Shown piece after piece: positions 11,441-24,195 of a DNA stretch of 64,000 nucleotides. The stretch's first letter is position 1. Each line of letters begins with the position of its first letter. This DNA comes from Ampullaceana balthica (taxonomy: Eukaryota; Mollusca; Gastropoda; Lymnaeidae). The DNA is taken from contig CALYLW010000177.1 in the NCBI GenBank assembly GCA_944989445.1, positions 558,556 through 622,555 of the forward strand, in the 5' to 3' direction. The notes below the pieces were generated by a model. That model was not told the origin of the DNA. It ran no database searches and worked only from the letters and a program-made list of their open reading frames with translations. Both the position numbers and the translations under genes were made by a program.

Positions 11441-12341
11441 CACAAAAGAACGTATAAAATTGTTACTCTGCGTCGTTTGATGTTGAAATCAAAGCATTTG
11501 TGATGTAACCGCAGCTCCGTTTGGTTCTCTTACGGCAGGAGTCAGCGAAATTTTTTGCCCGTTACCCCAAAATATACACGTTTATGTGTGCGTTACCCCC
11601 CCCCCTCCAGACTCGAGCTCCTGCCCACATGACTTGGGCGGGGATTTGGGGGAAAGTCGTTAGCCCCACTACCGACGTTCACTCGCGTTGTTTCGTGCTG
11701 TAGTTTGTGTCCGTTCTTTCTCCGCTTTCTTTGCATTCTCCATGAGCAAGTCTGCGGCCTATGATTCGCCGCGAGGCGTCTAGTTAGTTTATAAACTCCA
11801 CAAGAGAATGCAACAATTTAAACGCGCCTCGTCCATTGGTGGCATTATATTTACAACTCGTGTGTGACGTACTTGAAATCGTGAGAAAAAAATGTGGAAA
11901 AAAACAACACATAAACAAAACAAACAAAAAAAAACTCGTGAGCTTCGGAGTAAAAAGTTATGATAATTTTGAATATTTTATTAATGTCATAGTATTTTTC
12001 AGCCCTCAACTTGAAGGAATTACTGTATTTTGCGAAGCTATTTAATAACATTATTTTGTATATTCCATGATATTTCATACTAAAATTACTAAACCCATGC
12101 CTATTTTAGGCGGCCATTTTTGTTGTTTACATAAAATAAAGCATCAATAAACCTTCAAATTAACTTAGATTACTAGCTGTAGAATTCATAAAGTTATAAA
12201 TTTATAAATTCAAACTTAAATTTAATTGAACTTAGTTAAATTAGAACAAATAAAAACCCTTTAACAAAATAGTATAATAATAATATCTTAAGTCTTAAGT
12301 ACTCTTAAGCCTTCCCCTCTTAAACCTAGCCTAACCCGAAA
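11441..12341. other. Spacer and probable LINE 5' untranslated region
   Basis: 11530-11635 carries loose inverted words (ggcaggagtc, gagctcctgcc) that may be a small MITE. The stretch immediately before 12342 probably includes the 5' part of the LINE that follows, whose 5' limit I cannot fix. Nothing else seen. Confidence 0.35.
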
Positions 12342-15300
12342 ATGAGAATTTTAATCTTAATCTTAGGCTTAGTAATAACTACAATACTTCTAAGGGCATT
12401 AACATCAACCAGCACACATCCGAAAAATCAGAGTAATATATCAATAATTACAAACCACCACAACACAAAGCACACTGACTACACCTCTATCTTAAGCACA
12501 ATAAAGGAAATTACCTTCAAACAATGGAAATTTAAAATATGTAGATATAGGCTAAAGCACTTCATTTTAATTTTGCTCCTCTCCGGGGACATATAACTTA
12601 ACCCAGGCCCAGTATCATCTAAATGCCAAATTTGTATTAAGACATGCACAAGCAAACAAGGAGCCATCCAGTGTGACACCTGCAATGAATGGTAACACAC
12701 AGTATGCCTGCATACCAACACACCAAAGCACATAGCAATAGGCCTAGGAAATAAATATGCATCTTGGCACTGCATACATTGTGGGTTGCCCCAAATCAGT
12801 TCAGATTTGTTTAACCATAGAGACCTGATCACCACAAACTGTTACAGTGTTTTGGCTAATCCTATTATAAATGACCCACTAGATAAAATGAAACCTGCCA
12901 CGCAAACTCATAAAAATCACCATAAAAAATCTAATAACACTAATAATCAAAACACTCTCAAGACACTAATAATTAATTTCCAAAGTATTAAAAATAAAAT
13001 TCCAGATTTAGAGCTAGTTATAAAAACAGAAGAACCAGACATAATTGCTGGCTCTGAAACTTGGTTGAACCCCAACATATATAACTCAGAAATATTTAAC
13101 AACAATTATAATATTTTTAGAAAAGATAGACCAGACAATTATGGAGGAGTGCTGCTTGCAATCAAATCAAATATCATACCTGAAGAAATTACTACACAAT
13201 CAAATTTTAATATAGAGTCTGTTTTTTTTTAAATAGTTACACCAAACTCAACACCACTTATTGTAGGAAGTATATATAGACCACCGAATACCAACCTAGA
13301 ATACATGAAAAATCTTTGTAGTCAATTAAATTTCATTAAAGAAAATCATAAAAACTCTGCAATTTGGATTATGGGGGACTTCAACCTTCCAGATATAAAT
13401 TGGAAAAACTATACAACTGAGAACCATCAAACAAATAAAGATATTAACGAACATTTTATAAACACTATAAACAACTTAAACCTAGAACAGATAGTAAAAA
13501 AAAAGGAAAAATAAAACACTAGATTTATTCCTAACAAATAGACTAGGACTAGTGTTAGACCATAAAATAATTCCTGGACTGTCTGACCATGATATTGTTA
13601 GGGTCACCAATACAATAAAAACTAAAATTAATAAGATACCTAGAAGAATAATATATCTTTGGCATAAATGTAATTCCATAAAACTACACCAATCAGCGGC
13701 TAACTTTCAACAAAATTTCCTATGTAAATTTAATACAAATAGCCCAGTAGAAGAAATTTGGAAAGATATAAAAACAATCTAAAAACTATTATGGATGAGA
13801 ATGTTCCAACAAAATTAACAACAAATAAAATGAACAAATGCTGGTTCAATTTTAAATTTTAAATTAAAAAAGCTATGCAAACAAAAAGAGAACTTATTTA
13901 AGAAATTTAAGGCTACCAATTCAAAAAGGATACACAAAAAGTACTTAAAGATTAAACAATTGACACAAAATCTTAGTCGAAACCTCCAAAATGAATATAT
14001 AAACAATTTCATTTCTAAACATAACAATAAAAACTTATGGTCCTTTATCAAATCTAAAAAAATGGAACCTACAGGAATAGCCACACTAAAAGGCTCAAAT
14101 GATAAAACCTATAATGATAATGAGACTAAAGCTAATATCCTTAACACATACTTTGCATCATCATTCTCTGCCTCAGGCGACAAGGAAGTTTTAATAAATT
14201 TAAATAAAATGGAAGAAAGAGACAATATAACTGTAGACGAGACAGGTATACATTCACTCCTAAAAAACTTTAAAATAAACACAAACTTAAAAATAAACAA
14301 AGCCAATGGCCCAGATGAATTGCCTGCAAGGTTATTAAAAGAACTAAGCAATTAACTGTCCCCAATCCTTGTAGTTCTTTTTCAAGCCTCTCTAAACCAG
14401 GGTAAAGTGCCCCAGGATTGGAAATTAGCTAACGTAAATCCACTCTTTAAGAAAGGTGATAAATCAGACCCTGGTAATTACAGACCTGTATCACTTACTA
14501 GTATCACCTGTAAATTGCCAGAACACATAACATATAGTAAAATAATTAGCCACCTAGACAAATATAATGCCCTATGCCCAGATCAACATGGCTTTAGAAA
14601 AAACAGATCATGTGAAACACAATTAATAGGTTTAATAGATGAATTATCAAAAGGCTTAGACAATAATGATCAAATAGACACAATATTACTTGACTTCTCA
14701 AAAGCATTTGACAAAGTTCACCACCTTAGTTTACTTAAAAAACTTAACTACTTTGGAATCTCAGGTCCCTTACATCACTGGATCCAAGACTTCCTTTTGG
14801 GCAGGGAGCAAACTGTAATAATTAATGGATCTAAATCTGCACCAATAAAGGTTAACTCAGGAGTTCCACAAGGAACTGTGCTAGGTCCCTTACTCTTTTT
14901 GATTTATATAAATGATTTACCCAACAACATCTCAACAGGTACACAAGTTAGGTTATTTGCTGATGATTGTATAATCTATAGAACAATTAAATCAGAACAA
15001 GATAGCAAAATTTTACAAAAAGACCTAGATGAATTGATAAATGGGAAACTAACTGGAGTATGAGTTTCCACCCAGAAAAGTGTCAACTGTTAAGAGTAAC
15101 AAAGAAAAAGAAACAAATAAATTCAAAATATTACATTCATGGAAAAGAACTGACCCAAACTAAAGATGCAAAATACTTAGGAGTCTTAATAAATGAGAAA
15201 CTATCATGGAATCCCCATGTCAATGAAGTTATTAAAAAATCAAATAAAACCTTAGGCTTTATAAAAAAAACTTTAACAAATGTAATAGAGATATAAAACT

Positions 15301-15355
15301 AAAATGATACCTCACTTTGGTGAGACCTGTAATAGAATATGCATCTTCTGTATGG
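12342..15355 (+). pseudogene. CR1-like LINE ORF: 2A-like motif, PHD finger, endonuclease, reverse transcriptase
   Basis: A non-LTR retrotransposon ORF decayed by about six stops and two or three frameshifts. In order: a hydrophobic leader from 12342; a 2A-like motif (ILLLSGDI-stop-LNPGP, to 12611); a PHD-like finger at about 12624-12785 (CQIC, CDTCNEW, WHCIHC); an APE-type endonuclease from about 12960 (NFQSIKNK, ETWL, GSIYRPP, GDFNLPDINW, LSDHDIV); then reverse transcriptase from about 14300 (GPDELPARLLKEL, NYRPVSLTS, QHGFRKNRSCE, LLDFSKAFDKVHH, SGVPQGTVLGPLLF, RLFADDCIIY). The frame is constant from 12342 to 13514, shifts once in an A-run near 13500, and holds to 15063. At VIEYASSVW (15355) it is cut by a large insertion and resumes at 24343. 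It belongs to the CR1/Jockey group by motif style; the exact clade is inferred. Confidence 0.93.
12531..12611 (+). other. 2A-like ribosome-skipping motif, Glu codon mutated to stop
   Basis: In frame with both the upstream leader and the PHD finger, the LINE reads FILILLLSGDI, TAA, LNPGP. The 2A consensus ends D-V/I-E-x-N-P-G-P, so the TAA sits exactly where Glu (GAA) is expected, one base change away. 2A-like sequences near the N-terminus of APE-type non-LTR retrotransposons are known in invertebrates. The motif is inactive in this copy. Confidence 0.8.
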
Positions 15356-15362
15356 GTCATAG

Positions 15363-15510
15363 ACCCCTCAGCCGCGCGCCGAATACGCCGCAAAATTTCC
15401 GTCCGCCGAAAATCCGCCGGAAAATATGCGTCGCGCCGCATTAGCCGCCGTATTTTGTCCGCCGTAAATCCGCCGAAAAATGAACGAGCCGCCGTAACGT
15501 AATGTTTTTG
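15363..15510. repeat. CpG-rich degenerate cgccg block
   Basis: About 150 bp dense in cgccg/gccgcc words (cgccgaatacgccgcaaaat and similar) inside otherwise AT-rich DNA. It is subterminal in the composite insertion. Such clusters often serve as transposase-binding repeats at transposon ends, but that is inference. Confidence 0.6.
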
Positions 15511-16192
15511 TTTTCTTAAGATTAATTGCGTTCCGTTTTAAGATCGAATGAATTTTTAGAATAACCGTCGCCGAAAGTGTGACAAAAATGAGTTATTTGT
15601 ACAGTTTTTTAAAACTAAATAATCAATAAAATCATTGATACAGTTCTTGCAAATTATCTTTTTCTTACAATCTTAATTTATAAAATACTAATTAAAATAC
15701 AAATCAATAAGTTAATTAATTTAAGATATCTTTAAGCTTTGTCGTAAATAGGCTACATACTACATAATTATGGCTCAACGATCTTCTACTAGCAAATAGG
15801 TAAGCCTAAATTAATTGATTCAAATAACTAGATACTAGTTTAGTCAATAACTGATGATTTTTAAGGGTTATCCTGTAGTTTTTGCACGTACATTTTTTTG
15901 CTGCGCATTTTAATTTTCTCGGGAGAACTTTCATTTTTAATTTATTAAATGCATTTATATATGTTGATAGGGTTGCCAGATGGCTGTCTCCAAAATGCCG
16001 GACACTAGTGTCGACTGTCGATGGCACAAAAAGCCAAAATAGCAACATGAATAATTTGTGGTTTTGGGATCATTGAATAGGTTTAGTGAACTGTGTGAAT
16101 CCAAAAATGGCTGTAGTCTGTAAATGTCATAATTATTCATATGATCAAATCAAGATAAAAATGATATGTTGCAACATTCGTATATTATCTTA

Positions 16193-16366
16193 TCTTATCT
16201 TATTTTATCTATACAGACGCTCCTTCTATGCAGAAGATAGTTGCGTCCACAGACCATGACAGATGATCTCTTGGCAAGTGATGCAGCGTTCACAGGCCAC
16301 GGCTTTGTGGGTTCCACGCATTACCCAGCCGCCTAACTACATGTAGTGTTAGGTACCCATTCTATA
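16193..16366 (-). repeat. 5'-truncated SINE, same family as 40738-41030
   Basis: On the minus strand this is the 3' half of the tRNA-derived SINE: gggtacctaacactacatgt, the gcggctgggtaatgcgtgga block, the cttctgcatagaaggagcgt tail segment and a (gataa)n end. The tRNA-like head is missing. Confidence 0.85.
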
Positions 16367-16554
16367 TTATAATATAGAATAAGATCGGAATCTCATTAAG
16401 CATCCTTGCTTTATTATATTTTCAAAATATGGCATGATTATGAATGCAATAATATAATAAAATAATAATATTGTTTTTCTTTTGTCTGGTTATGCCATGT
16501 TTTCTGGAGAAAATTACAGTATTGCAAATATCAAAATATAGCAAGATTGTTGGC

Positions 16555-17535
16555 TTCCTTATTTCTCGTAAGACGACGGAATTTTCTGTGCTTTTGTGGA
16601 ATTTGCGCGCATGGCTTTGCAGCTTCTGCTGTGGCTGTACAAGCCCACTCGCGAATGGCAGCCTTTGCTGCACTTCTGACACTGAAAGGTAGTATTTGTG
16701 GTTGGCTGATTTGCTCTCCTTTTCCTTTTAAGGCGATTTACGTCTGCGACCTGTTGCAGGTTTCTTTCTCCTGCTTTAAGCCTGGCAGTCAACGCCTGTC
16801 TCTATCTGTACCTGTCCCCAGCGAATTCCTCCCAACTATTTATGTCAATGCCAATAGCTTTGAGGTCTCTCTTGCACACATCTTTGTAACGGAGGTGAGG
16901 CCGGCCTGTAGTCGTCTTTCCTTTGGCTAGCTCAGAATAGTGGATTTCCTTTAGGATTCTGACATCCTTTAATCTGCGCACATGTCCCAACTAACTGAGT
17001 CGACGCTAGCGGAGAATAGTTGTCATGCTTTGTATTTTTGCCTGTTGTAGCACCTCATTGTTGGTGACATGGTCCTGCCAGGCGATTCCCAGGATGTGCA
17101 GAGATAGCACATGTGGAAAGCACTCAATCTCCTTTCTTGTCTGGGTGTAGGGTCCAGAATTCACTGACATAAAGGAGGGTGCTTAGCACACATGCTCGGT
17201 ACACAGCAATTTTGGTTCTGATGGTCAGTTTTTTGTTGTTCCAGACTCTTTTTGAGAGCCTGGCCAGAGTTGTGGACGCCTTGTCCATCCTTATGTCTAG
17301 GTCGGAATCAAGGGACAGGTTGTTGGTGATATTGGAGCCAAGGTATGTAAGTGTTCCACGGCCTCAAGTTGGCAATCATTGATGGTGATGTTGGGTGGAT
17401 CAGCATCCTGGTTCACCACGTTAGTCTTATGAGGCTGATGGTTAGGCCGAAGTCGCTGGCGGCCTTGGCAAAGCAGTCCATTAGGCTTTGCAAATCTGCG
17501 ACTCTAATAGCAAGATTATGTCACTAAAAATGTTT
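16555..17535 (-). pseudogene. LINE 3' end: RT C-terminal region plus C2H2-like finger
   Basis: The minus strand carries the end of a non-LTR reverse transcriptase ORF of a type common in invertebrates. With frame changes one reads YLGSNITNN-like, RTKIAVYRACVLSTLLY, WLGHVRR-like (16990), TTTGRPHLRYKDVCKRDLK, and a C-terminal zinc-binding motif QCQKCSKGCHSRVGLYSHSR. It is broken by several frameshifts and stops and truncated 5'. It differs from both CR1-like copies in this window, which lack this C-terminal finger. Confidence 0.8.
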
Positions 17536-17548
17536 GTTCATGATAGTA

Positions 17549-20343
17549 TCTATACTAATAAAAGGCAAAGCCCTCACTGACTCACTCACTCACTGATTCA
17601 TCACTAATTCTCCAAATCCCGTGTAGGTAGAAGCATGAAACTTTGGGAAGTTGTCGAGTAGCCTCTCGCGACGAAAATTGGAGTAAAAGAATTTTTAAAA
17701 TGACACTCATGGGGGCCGGGGGCCCAAAAACGTTTTTTTTCCTTATATGGCCTATATAAAATTTGAAAATCACCAATTCTCCCATTTCCCGAGTAGGCAG
17801 GAGCATGAAACTTTGGAAAATTGTTGAGTACAACCCCGCGATGGTAACGGGAGAAAAAACATTTAAATTATCACTTCCTGGGGGCCGGGGGCCCAAATGA
17901 AGTTTTTTCCTTATATGAGCTATATAAAATCTAAAAATCACAAATTCTCCTATTTCCCGTGAAGGTAGAAGCATGAAACTTGGGGTAGTTGTTAAGTAAA
18001 CTTCCACGATGGTAACAGGTAAAAACAATATTTAAATTATCACTTAATGGGGGCCCAAATGTAGTTTCTTCTTTTATTAAAACAGACTCATCACTAATCT
18101 CGGATTTACCGCGTAGGTAGAAGCATGAAACTTTGGAAAGTTGTTGAGTAGCCTCTCGCGACGAAAATTGGCGTAAAAGAATTTTTAAATTAACACTCAT
18201 GGGGGCCGGGGGCCCAAAAAAGTTTTTCCTTATATGAGCTATATAAAATCTAAAAATCACTAATTCTCCTGTTTCTCGAGTAGGCAGAAGCATGAAACTT
18301 TGGGAAGTTGTTGAGTACAATCCCGCAATGGTAACAGGAAAAAAATATTTAAATTATCACTTCCTGGGGGCCGGGGGCCCAAATGAAGTTTTTTCCTAAT
18401 ATGAGCTATATAAAAACTAAAAATCACTAATTCTCCTATTTCCCGTGTAGATAGAAGCATGAAACTTGGGGTGGTTGTTAAGTTCACTTTAGCGAAGGTA
18501 CTAAGCAAAAAATATATTTAAATTATCACTGAATGGGGGCCGCGGGCCCAAATGTAGTTTTTTTCTTATATAAAAAAAATTACTCATCACTAATTCTCCA
18601 ACTTCCCGTGTAGGTAGAAGCATGAAACTTTGGGAAGTTGTTGTGTAGCCTCTCGAGACGAAAACTGGCGTAAAAGAATTTTACAATTTTACACTCATGG
18701 GGGCTGGGGGCCCAAAAACGTTTTTTTCCTAATATGGCCTATTTAAAATTTGAAAATCACAAATTCTCCTATTTCCCGAGTAGGCAAAAGCATGAAACTT
18801 TTAGAAGTTGTTGAGGACAAACCCGCAATGGTAACAGGCGAAAAAAAAATAAAAATTAAATTATCACTTCCTGGGGGCCGGGGGCCCAAATGAAGTTTTT
18901 TCCTTATATGAGCTATATAAAAATTAAAAACCACAAATTCTCCTATTTCCCGTGTAGGTAGAAGCATGAAACACTAGGTAGTTGATAAGCACACTTCCGC
19001 GATGGTAACAAGCGAAAAAAATATTTAAAATAACACTTAATGGGGTCAGGGGGCCCAAATGTAGTTTTTTCTTATATAAAAAACTGACTCATCATTAATT
19101 CTCGGATTTCCCGTGTATGTAGAAGCATGAAACCTTGGGAAGTTGTCAAGTAGCCTCTCTCGACGACAAATGGCGAAAAAGAATTTATAAATTCAGCTTC
19201 ATGGGGGCCGGGGCCCAAAATCTTTTTTTCCCCTTCCTCGGCGATATAAACATTTGAAAATCACTAATCCTCCTATTTCCCGAGTAGGTAGAAGCATGAA
19301 ACTTTAAGAAGTTGTTAAGTACACTTCCGCGATGGTAACAGGCGAAAAAATATTCAAAATTTCACTTACTGGGGCACAGGGACCAAAATGTAGTTTTTCC
19401 TAATATGAGTTATATAAAAACTGAAAATCACTAATTCTCCTAATTCCTGTGTAGGAAGTAGCATGAAACTTTGAGTAGTTGTTAAGTAACATTCTGCGAT
19501 GGTAACAGGTTAAAAAACTATCTAAATTATCACTTACTGGGGGCCGGGGGCAAAAATGTAGTTTTCTTCTTATATAAAAATCTGACTCATCACCAATTCT
19601 CCAATTTCTCGTGTTGGTAGCAGCATGAAACTTTGGAGAAATGTTAAGTACACCTCCGCAATGGTAACAGGTGAAAAAGAATTTTGAAATTCACAGTCAT
19701 GGGGGCCGGGGGCCCAAAAACGTTTTTTTTCTCCTTATTATGGCTTTATAAAAATTAAAAATCCCTTATTCTCCTATTTCCCGAGAAGGTAGAAGCATGA
19801 AACTTTGGGTAGTTGTTGATAACATTCCGCGATGGTAACAGGTGGAACAATTATATAAATTATCACATAACGGGGGCCGGGGGCCGAAATGTAATTTTTT
19901 TTCTTATATGAGCTATATAAAAACTGAAAATCACTAATTCTCCTATTTCACGTGTAATTGGAAGCATGAAACTTTGGGCGGTTGTTGAGTATCCTCCCGC
20001 AATGGTAGCAGACGGAAAAAAATTAAATTATCAGCTCGATAGGATCACGGGAAGTGTGTCATTTTTTTACTTTTCGTTTGTGTTTTTCTGCGGGACTACA
20101 ACAGACAGACAGACAAGACGGTGAAGTTAATATATGCATTATATCCATCATGATCCATTTTGAAATCAATTTGTGTTTTGAATTTGTGTTACGCGCGTTC
20201 TCAATGCTTACTGAAATCCTAATTTACCGCAGCAAAGCGTGGGTACAGAACGAAATAAATTGGTGTTTTGAATTGGTGTATAATGGGTTTTCAATGCTTA
20301 CTAAAATCCTTACTGCCGCAGCAAAGCGCGGGTATTTTGCTAG
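17549..20343 (+). mobile_element. Non-autonomous Helitron copy 1 with internal ~165-bp repeats
   Basis: Starts with TC (TCTATACTAATAAAAGGC) after an A, and ends in ccgcagcaaagcgcgggtat followed by tttgCTAG, i.e. a short hairpin then CTRR. These are the hallmarks of Helitron termini. Between them are about 15 tandem units of 150-175 bp, each containing a gtgtaggtagaagcatgaaa word and a gggggccgggggccc block. Two unit types alternate (cgacgaaaattgg versus gcgatggtaacagg). The 3' terminal segment is doubled: a mutated hairpin near 20230 precedes the intact one. No Rep/helicase is encoded. Confidence 0.88.
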
Positions 20344-22721
20344 TAGAACTAATAAAAGGCAAAGCCCTCACTCACTCACTGACTCACTGATTCATCACTA
20401 ATTCTCCAACTTCCCGTGTAGGTAGAAGCATGAAACTTTGGGAAGTTGTCGAGTAGCCTCTCGCGACGAAAATTGGAGTAAAAGAATTTTAAAAATAACA
20501 CTCATGGGGGCCGGGGGCCCAAAAACGTTTTTTTTTCCTTATATGGCCTATATAAAATTTTAAAATCTACAATTCTCCTATTTCCCGAGTAGGCAGGAGC
20601 ATGAAACTTTGGGAAGTTGTTGAGTACAATCCCGCGATGGTAACGGGAGAAAAAATATTTAAATTATCACTTCCTGGGGGCCGGGGGCCCAAATGAAGTT
20701 TTTTCCTTATATGAGCTGTATAAAAACTAAAAATCACTAATTCTCCTATTTCCCGTGTAGGTAGAAGCATGAAACACTGGGTAGTTGATAAGCACACTTC
20801 CGCGATGGTAACAAGCGAAAAAAATATTTAAAATAACACTTAATGGGGTCCGGGGGCCCAAATGTAGGTTTTTTCTTATAAAAAAAAACTGACTCATCAC
20901 TAATTCTCCAACTTCCCGTGTAGGTATTAGCATGAAACTTTGGGAACTTGCTGAGTACACTCTCTCAACGATAATTGGCAAATAAGAATTTTAAAATTCA
21001 CACTGTTGGGGGCCCGGGGCCCAAAAACGCTTTTTTTCCTTATATGGACTATATAGAATATGAAATCACTAATTTTCTCATTTCTCGAGTAGGCAAAAGC
21101 ATGAAACTTTGGGAATTTGTTTAGTAAAAACCAGCGATAGCGACGGGAGGAAAAAAAATTAAATTATCACTTCCTGGGGGCCGGGGGCCCAAATGAAGTT
21201 TTTTCCCTACATGAGCTATACAAAAACTAAAAATCACAAATTCTCCATTTCCCGTGTAGGTAGAAGCATGAAACTTGGGGTAGTTGTTAAGTACACTTCC
21301 ACGATGGTAACAGGTAAAAACAATATTCAAATTATCACTTAATGGGGGCCGGGGGCCCAAATGTAGTTTCTTCTTATATTAAAACAGACTCATCACTAAT
21401 CTCGGATTTACCGCGTAGGTAGAAGCATGAAACTTTGGGAAGTTGTTGAGTGGCCTCTCGCGACGAAAATTGGCGTAAAAGAATTTTTAAATTAACACTC
21501 ATGGGGGCCGGGGGCCCAAAAAAGTTTTTTTTCCTTACATGGCCTATATAAAATTTTAAAATCAACAATTCTCCTGTTTCCCGAGTAGGCAGAAGCATGA
21601 AACTTTGGGAAGTTGTTGAGTACAATCGCGCAATGGTAACGGGAAAAAATATGTAAAATAACACTTAATGGGGGCCGGGGGCCCAAATGAAGTTTTTTCT
21701 TATATGAGCTTTATAAAAACTAAAAATCACTTATTCTCCTATTTCCCGTGTAGGTAGAAGCATGAAACTTTGGGAAGTTGTTGAGTACACTTCCGCGATG
21801 GTAACAGGCGAAAAAATATTCAAAATTTCACTTACTGGGGCCCAGGGGCCAAAATGTAGTTTTTTCCTTATATGAGTTATATAAAAACTGAAAATCACTA
21901 ATTCTCCTAATTCCTGTGTAGGAAGTAGCATGAAACTTTGAGTAGTTGTTAAGTAACATTCTGCGATGGTAACAGGTTAAAAAACTATCTAGATTATCCC
22001 TTACTGGGGGCCGGGGGCCAAAATGTAGTTTTCTTCTTATATAAAAAACTGACTCATCACTAATTCTCCAATTTCTCGTGTTGGTAGCAGCATGAAACTT
22101 TGGAGAGTTGTTAAGTACACTTCCGCAATGGTAACAGGTGAAAAAGAATATTTTGAAATTCACACTAATGGGGGCCGGGGGCCCAAAAACTTTTTTTTTC
22201 CTTATTCTGGCTTTATAAAAATTAAAAATCCATTATTCTCCTATTTCCCGAGAAGGCAGAAGCATGAAACTTTGGGTAGTTGTTGGATAACATTCCGCGA
22301 TGGTAACAGGTGGAACAATTATATAAATTATCACATAACGGGGGCCGGGGGCCGAAATGTAATTTTTTTCTTATATGAGCTGTATAAAAAATGAAAATCA
22401 CTAATTCTCCTATTTCCCGTGTAGGTGGAAGCATGAAACTTTGGGCGGTTGTTGAGTACCCTCCCGCAATGGTAGCAGACGGAAAAAAATTAAATTATCA
22501 GCTCGATAGGATGACGGTAAGTGTGTCATATTTTTACTCTTCGTTTTTGTTTTTCTGCGGGACTACAACAGACAGACAGAAAAAACGGTGAAGTTAATAT
22601 ATGTATTATATCCATCATGATCCATTTTGAAATCAATTTGTGTTTTGAATTTGTGTTACGCGGGTTCTCAATGCTTACTGAAATCCTAATTTACCGCAGC
22701 AAAGCGCGGGTATTTTGCTAG
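20344..22721 (+). mobile_element. Non-autonomous Helitron copy 2, directly joined to copy 1
   Basis: Begins at the very base after the CTAG of copy 1 (agaactaataaaaggcaaag in place of the TC start), repeats the gactcactgattcatcact leader and about 14 internal units, and ends with ccgcagcaaagcgcgggtat then tttgCTAG at 22718-22721 before a T. Many units are almost identical to copy 1 in the same order, so the pair looks like a head-to-tail dimer. Confidence 0.85.
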
Positions 22722-23639
22722 TTTATATAATAAAAGACATTGGGTATGTTTTTTATTACAATCCGAATTGCAAATTTCGATGCCTAATTAGGTCAAACGG
22801 TCGATTCTATAATCGGAAGATTTTAAGATTGCTTTAAAAAGCCAACTAGTGTATTGAATTAAAGAAAATACTAAGAAAATTGAAAATACCGGACAAATGC
22901 ATGTCCGGTATTGCTTCAATTTTTTAACTGGACAAATAACGATAATACCGGACAGTCTGGTTAAAAACCGGACATCTGGCAACCCTATATGTTAATTATG
23001 TTATATTTTAGTTATTATAGCGCTAATTTGTAAGGCTTTTTAATTTATAAGGCTTTTTCGGCCCTTGACGCTACATAATCGGAGTAGGATACATCATTTT
23101 TGTTTATCTAGCCCCCTGCTAGCTAGATAAATTTTTTTACCTGGAATGACCCATGCTAAAATAAATTTACTGACTGAAGATGTTTTTAAAAAAAGTTTCA
23201 TTCATCTATTTTAAGATTCTTAGAAGATCAATAAATATTTTTCATGAAAATTTCATTTTTTATTTCCTTACAAGATGTTTGATTCTTTTTTGTTTGTTTG
23301 TAAGTGAGAAAATTTGCTTGGCCTCTTGCTGTGACGACCCAGAAAGTAGGGTGCTAGATAAACAAAATGGGTGTATCCTACTCTACTTTGATTATGTAGC
23401 GTCAGGGGCCGAAAACAGCCTTACAAATTAAAAAGCCTTACAAACTAGCCCTATAATAGCTAAAATATAACATATATAAATGCAGTTAATAAATTAAAAA
23501 CGAAAGTTCTCACGAGAAAATTAAAATTCACAGTGAAAGAATATACGTGCTAAGACTTCAGGATTACCTTTTTACGTTACACCATTTCTGATGTAACAAT
23601 TCTTTATGACTATATGATGATTTTAGGTGAACTCAAATG

Positions 23640-24195
23640 TCAGCAAATGTCATCTAAACCGGGAAGAGAGGCAGTTCATTAAAAACCTACAAGTAAAACC
23701 TAAACCGCCTAGGTTACATGGAAATTCTAAAGCACAATGCTGGAAATATTTTGGTGACCTGTTCTCTGCTGATGGGAGAAATGTAGATGAAGGTCGTGTT
23801 TATTGTCAGCTGTGTATCACTGCTCAGCAGTCATTGGGTGACAAGTAGGGTCATATTTCAAAAGTAACTAATTTTGCCGCAATTACATCAAGTGGCAATA
23901 TGAATCTTCACTTAAGTGTCAAGCACAATGTGTCAGTACAAAGTCAAGAAAAGTCAATACAATTTGGGGATATTTCCATAAGTATGGAGAAGGCAACAGT
24001 CAATGTCAGGCAACATCAAGTCATGAACTGACAAGGGATATCGTTATCTGGTTCTTTAGAGACTTGCTCGCCTTTGAAAACGTTACTTAAGATGGTTTTG
24101 TTGACTTCTTCAAAATTAATTGCCCATCTCTCAACATACCGGCACCCGTAGCACTTGCTAGAACATCCCTGGATGATGTTTACGAACATTTTGCT
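23640..24195 (+). pseudogene. BED-finger hAT transposase fragment
   Basis: Codons read SKAQCWKYFGDLF, then GRVYCQLC, and after a stop NMNLHLSVKHN, giving the W..F, C-x2-C and H-x4-H pattern of a BED finger. Further on, DGFVDFFKINCP and LDDVYEHFAANV are in the style of hAT transposase N-terminal regions. A stop follows GDK at 23846. It is probably the coding remnant of the outer insertion at 15356-24342. Confidence 0.65.

Larger units (their letters stand above)
15966..22985. mobile_element. 7 kb TIR element with 8-bp target duplication tatatgtt
   Basis: Terminal inverted repeats tagggttgccagatg (left) and catctggcaaccct (right) are bounded by identical tatatgtt (15958-15965 and 22986-22993), a hAT-type signature. 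The inverted partner arm near 23480 shows the unoccupied site. No transposase of its own is recognised. It contains a SINE fragment, a LINE 3' end and two Helitrons, so it grew by later insertions. Ends also carry ccggac words. Confidence 0.8.
15866..23565. repeat. Fold-back inverted repeat, left arm split by a 7 kb element
   Basis: The left arm (about 15866-15965 continuing at 22994-23130) is the inverse of the right arm (about 23330-23565). Shared words include ttttaattttctcg, tttttaatttatta, gcatttatatatgtt, ttataaggct and gacgctacataatc. Together the arms are about 240 bp each around a loop of about 200 bp. The left arm is cut at tatatgtt by the element 15966-22985, while the right arm keeps the uninterrupted site. 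Confidence 0.75.

Noticed and set aside
17582..22434. Many minus-strand ORFs with repeated [18 protein letters not shown] peptides
   Set aside because: They are frames through the Helitron internal repeats, shift between units, and lack any known domain.
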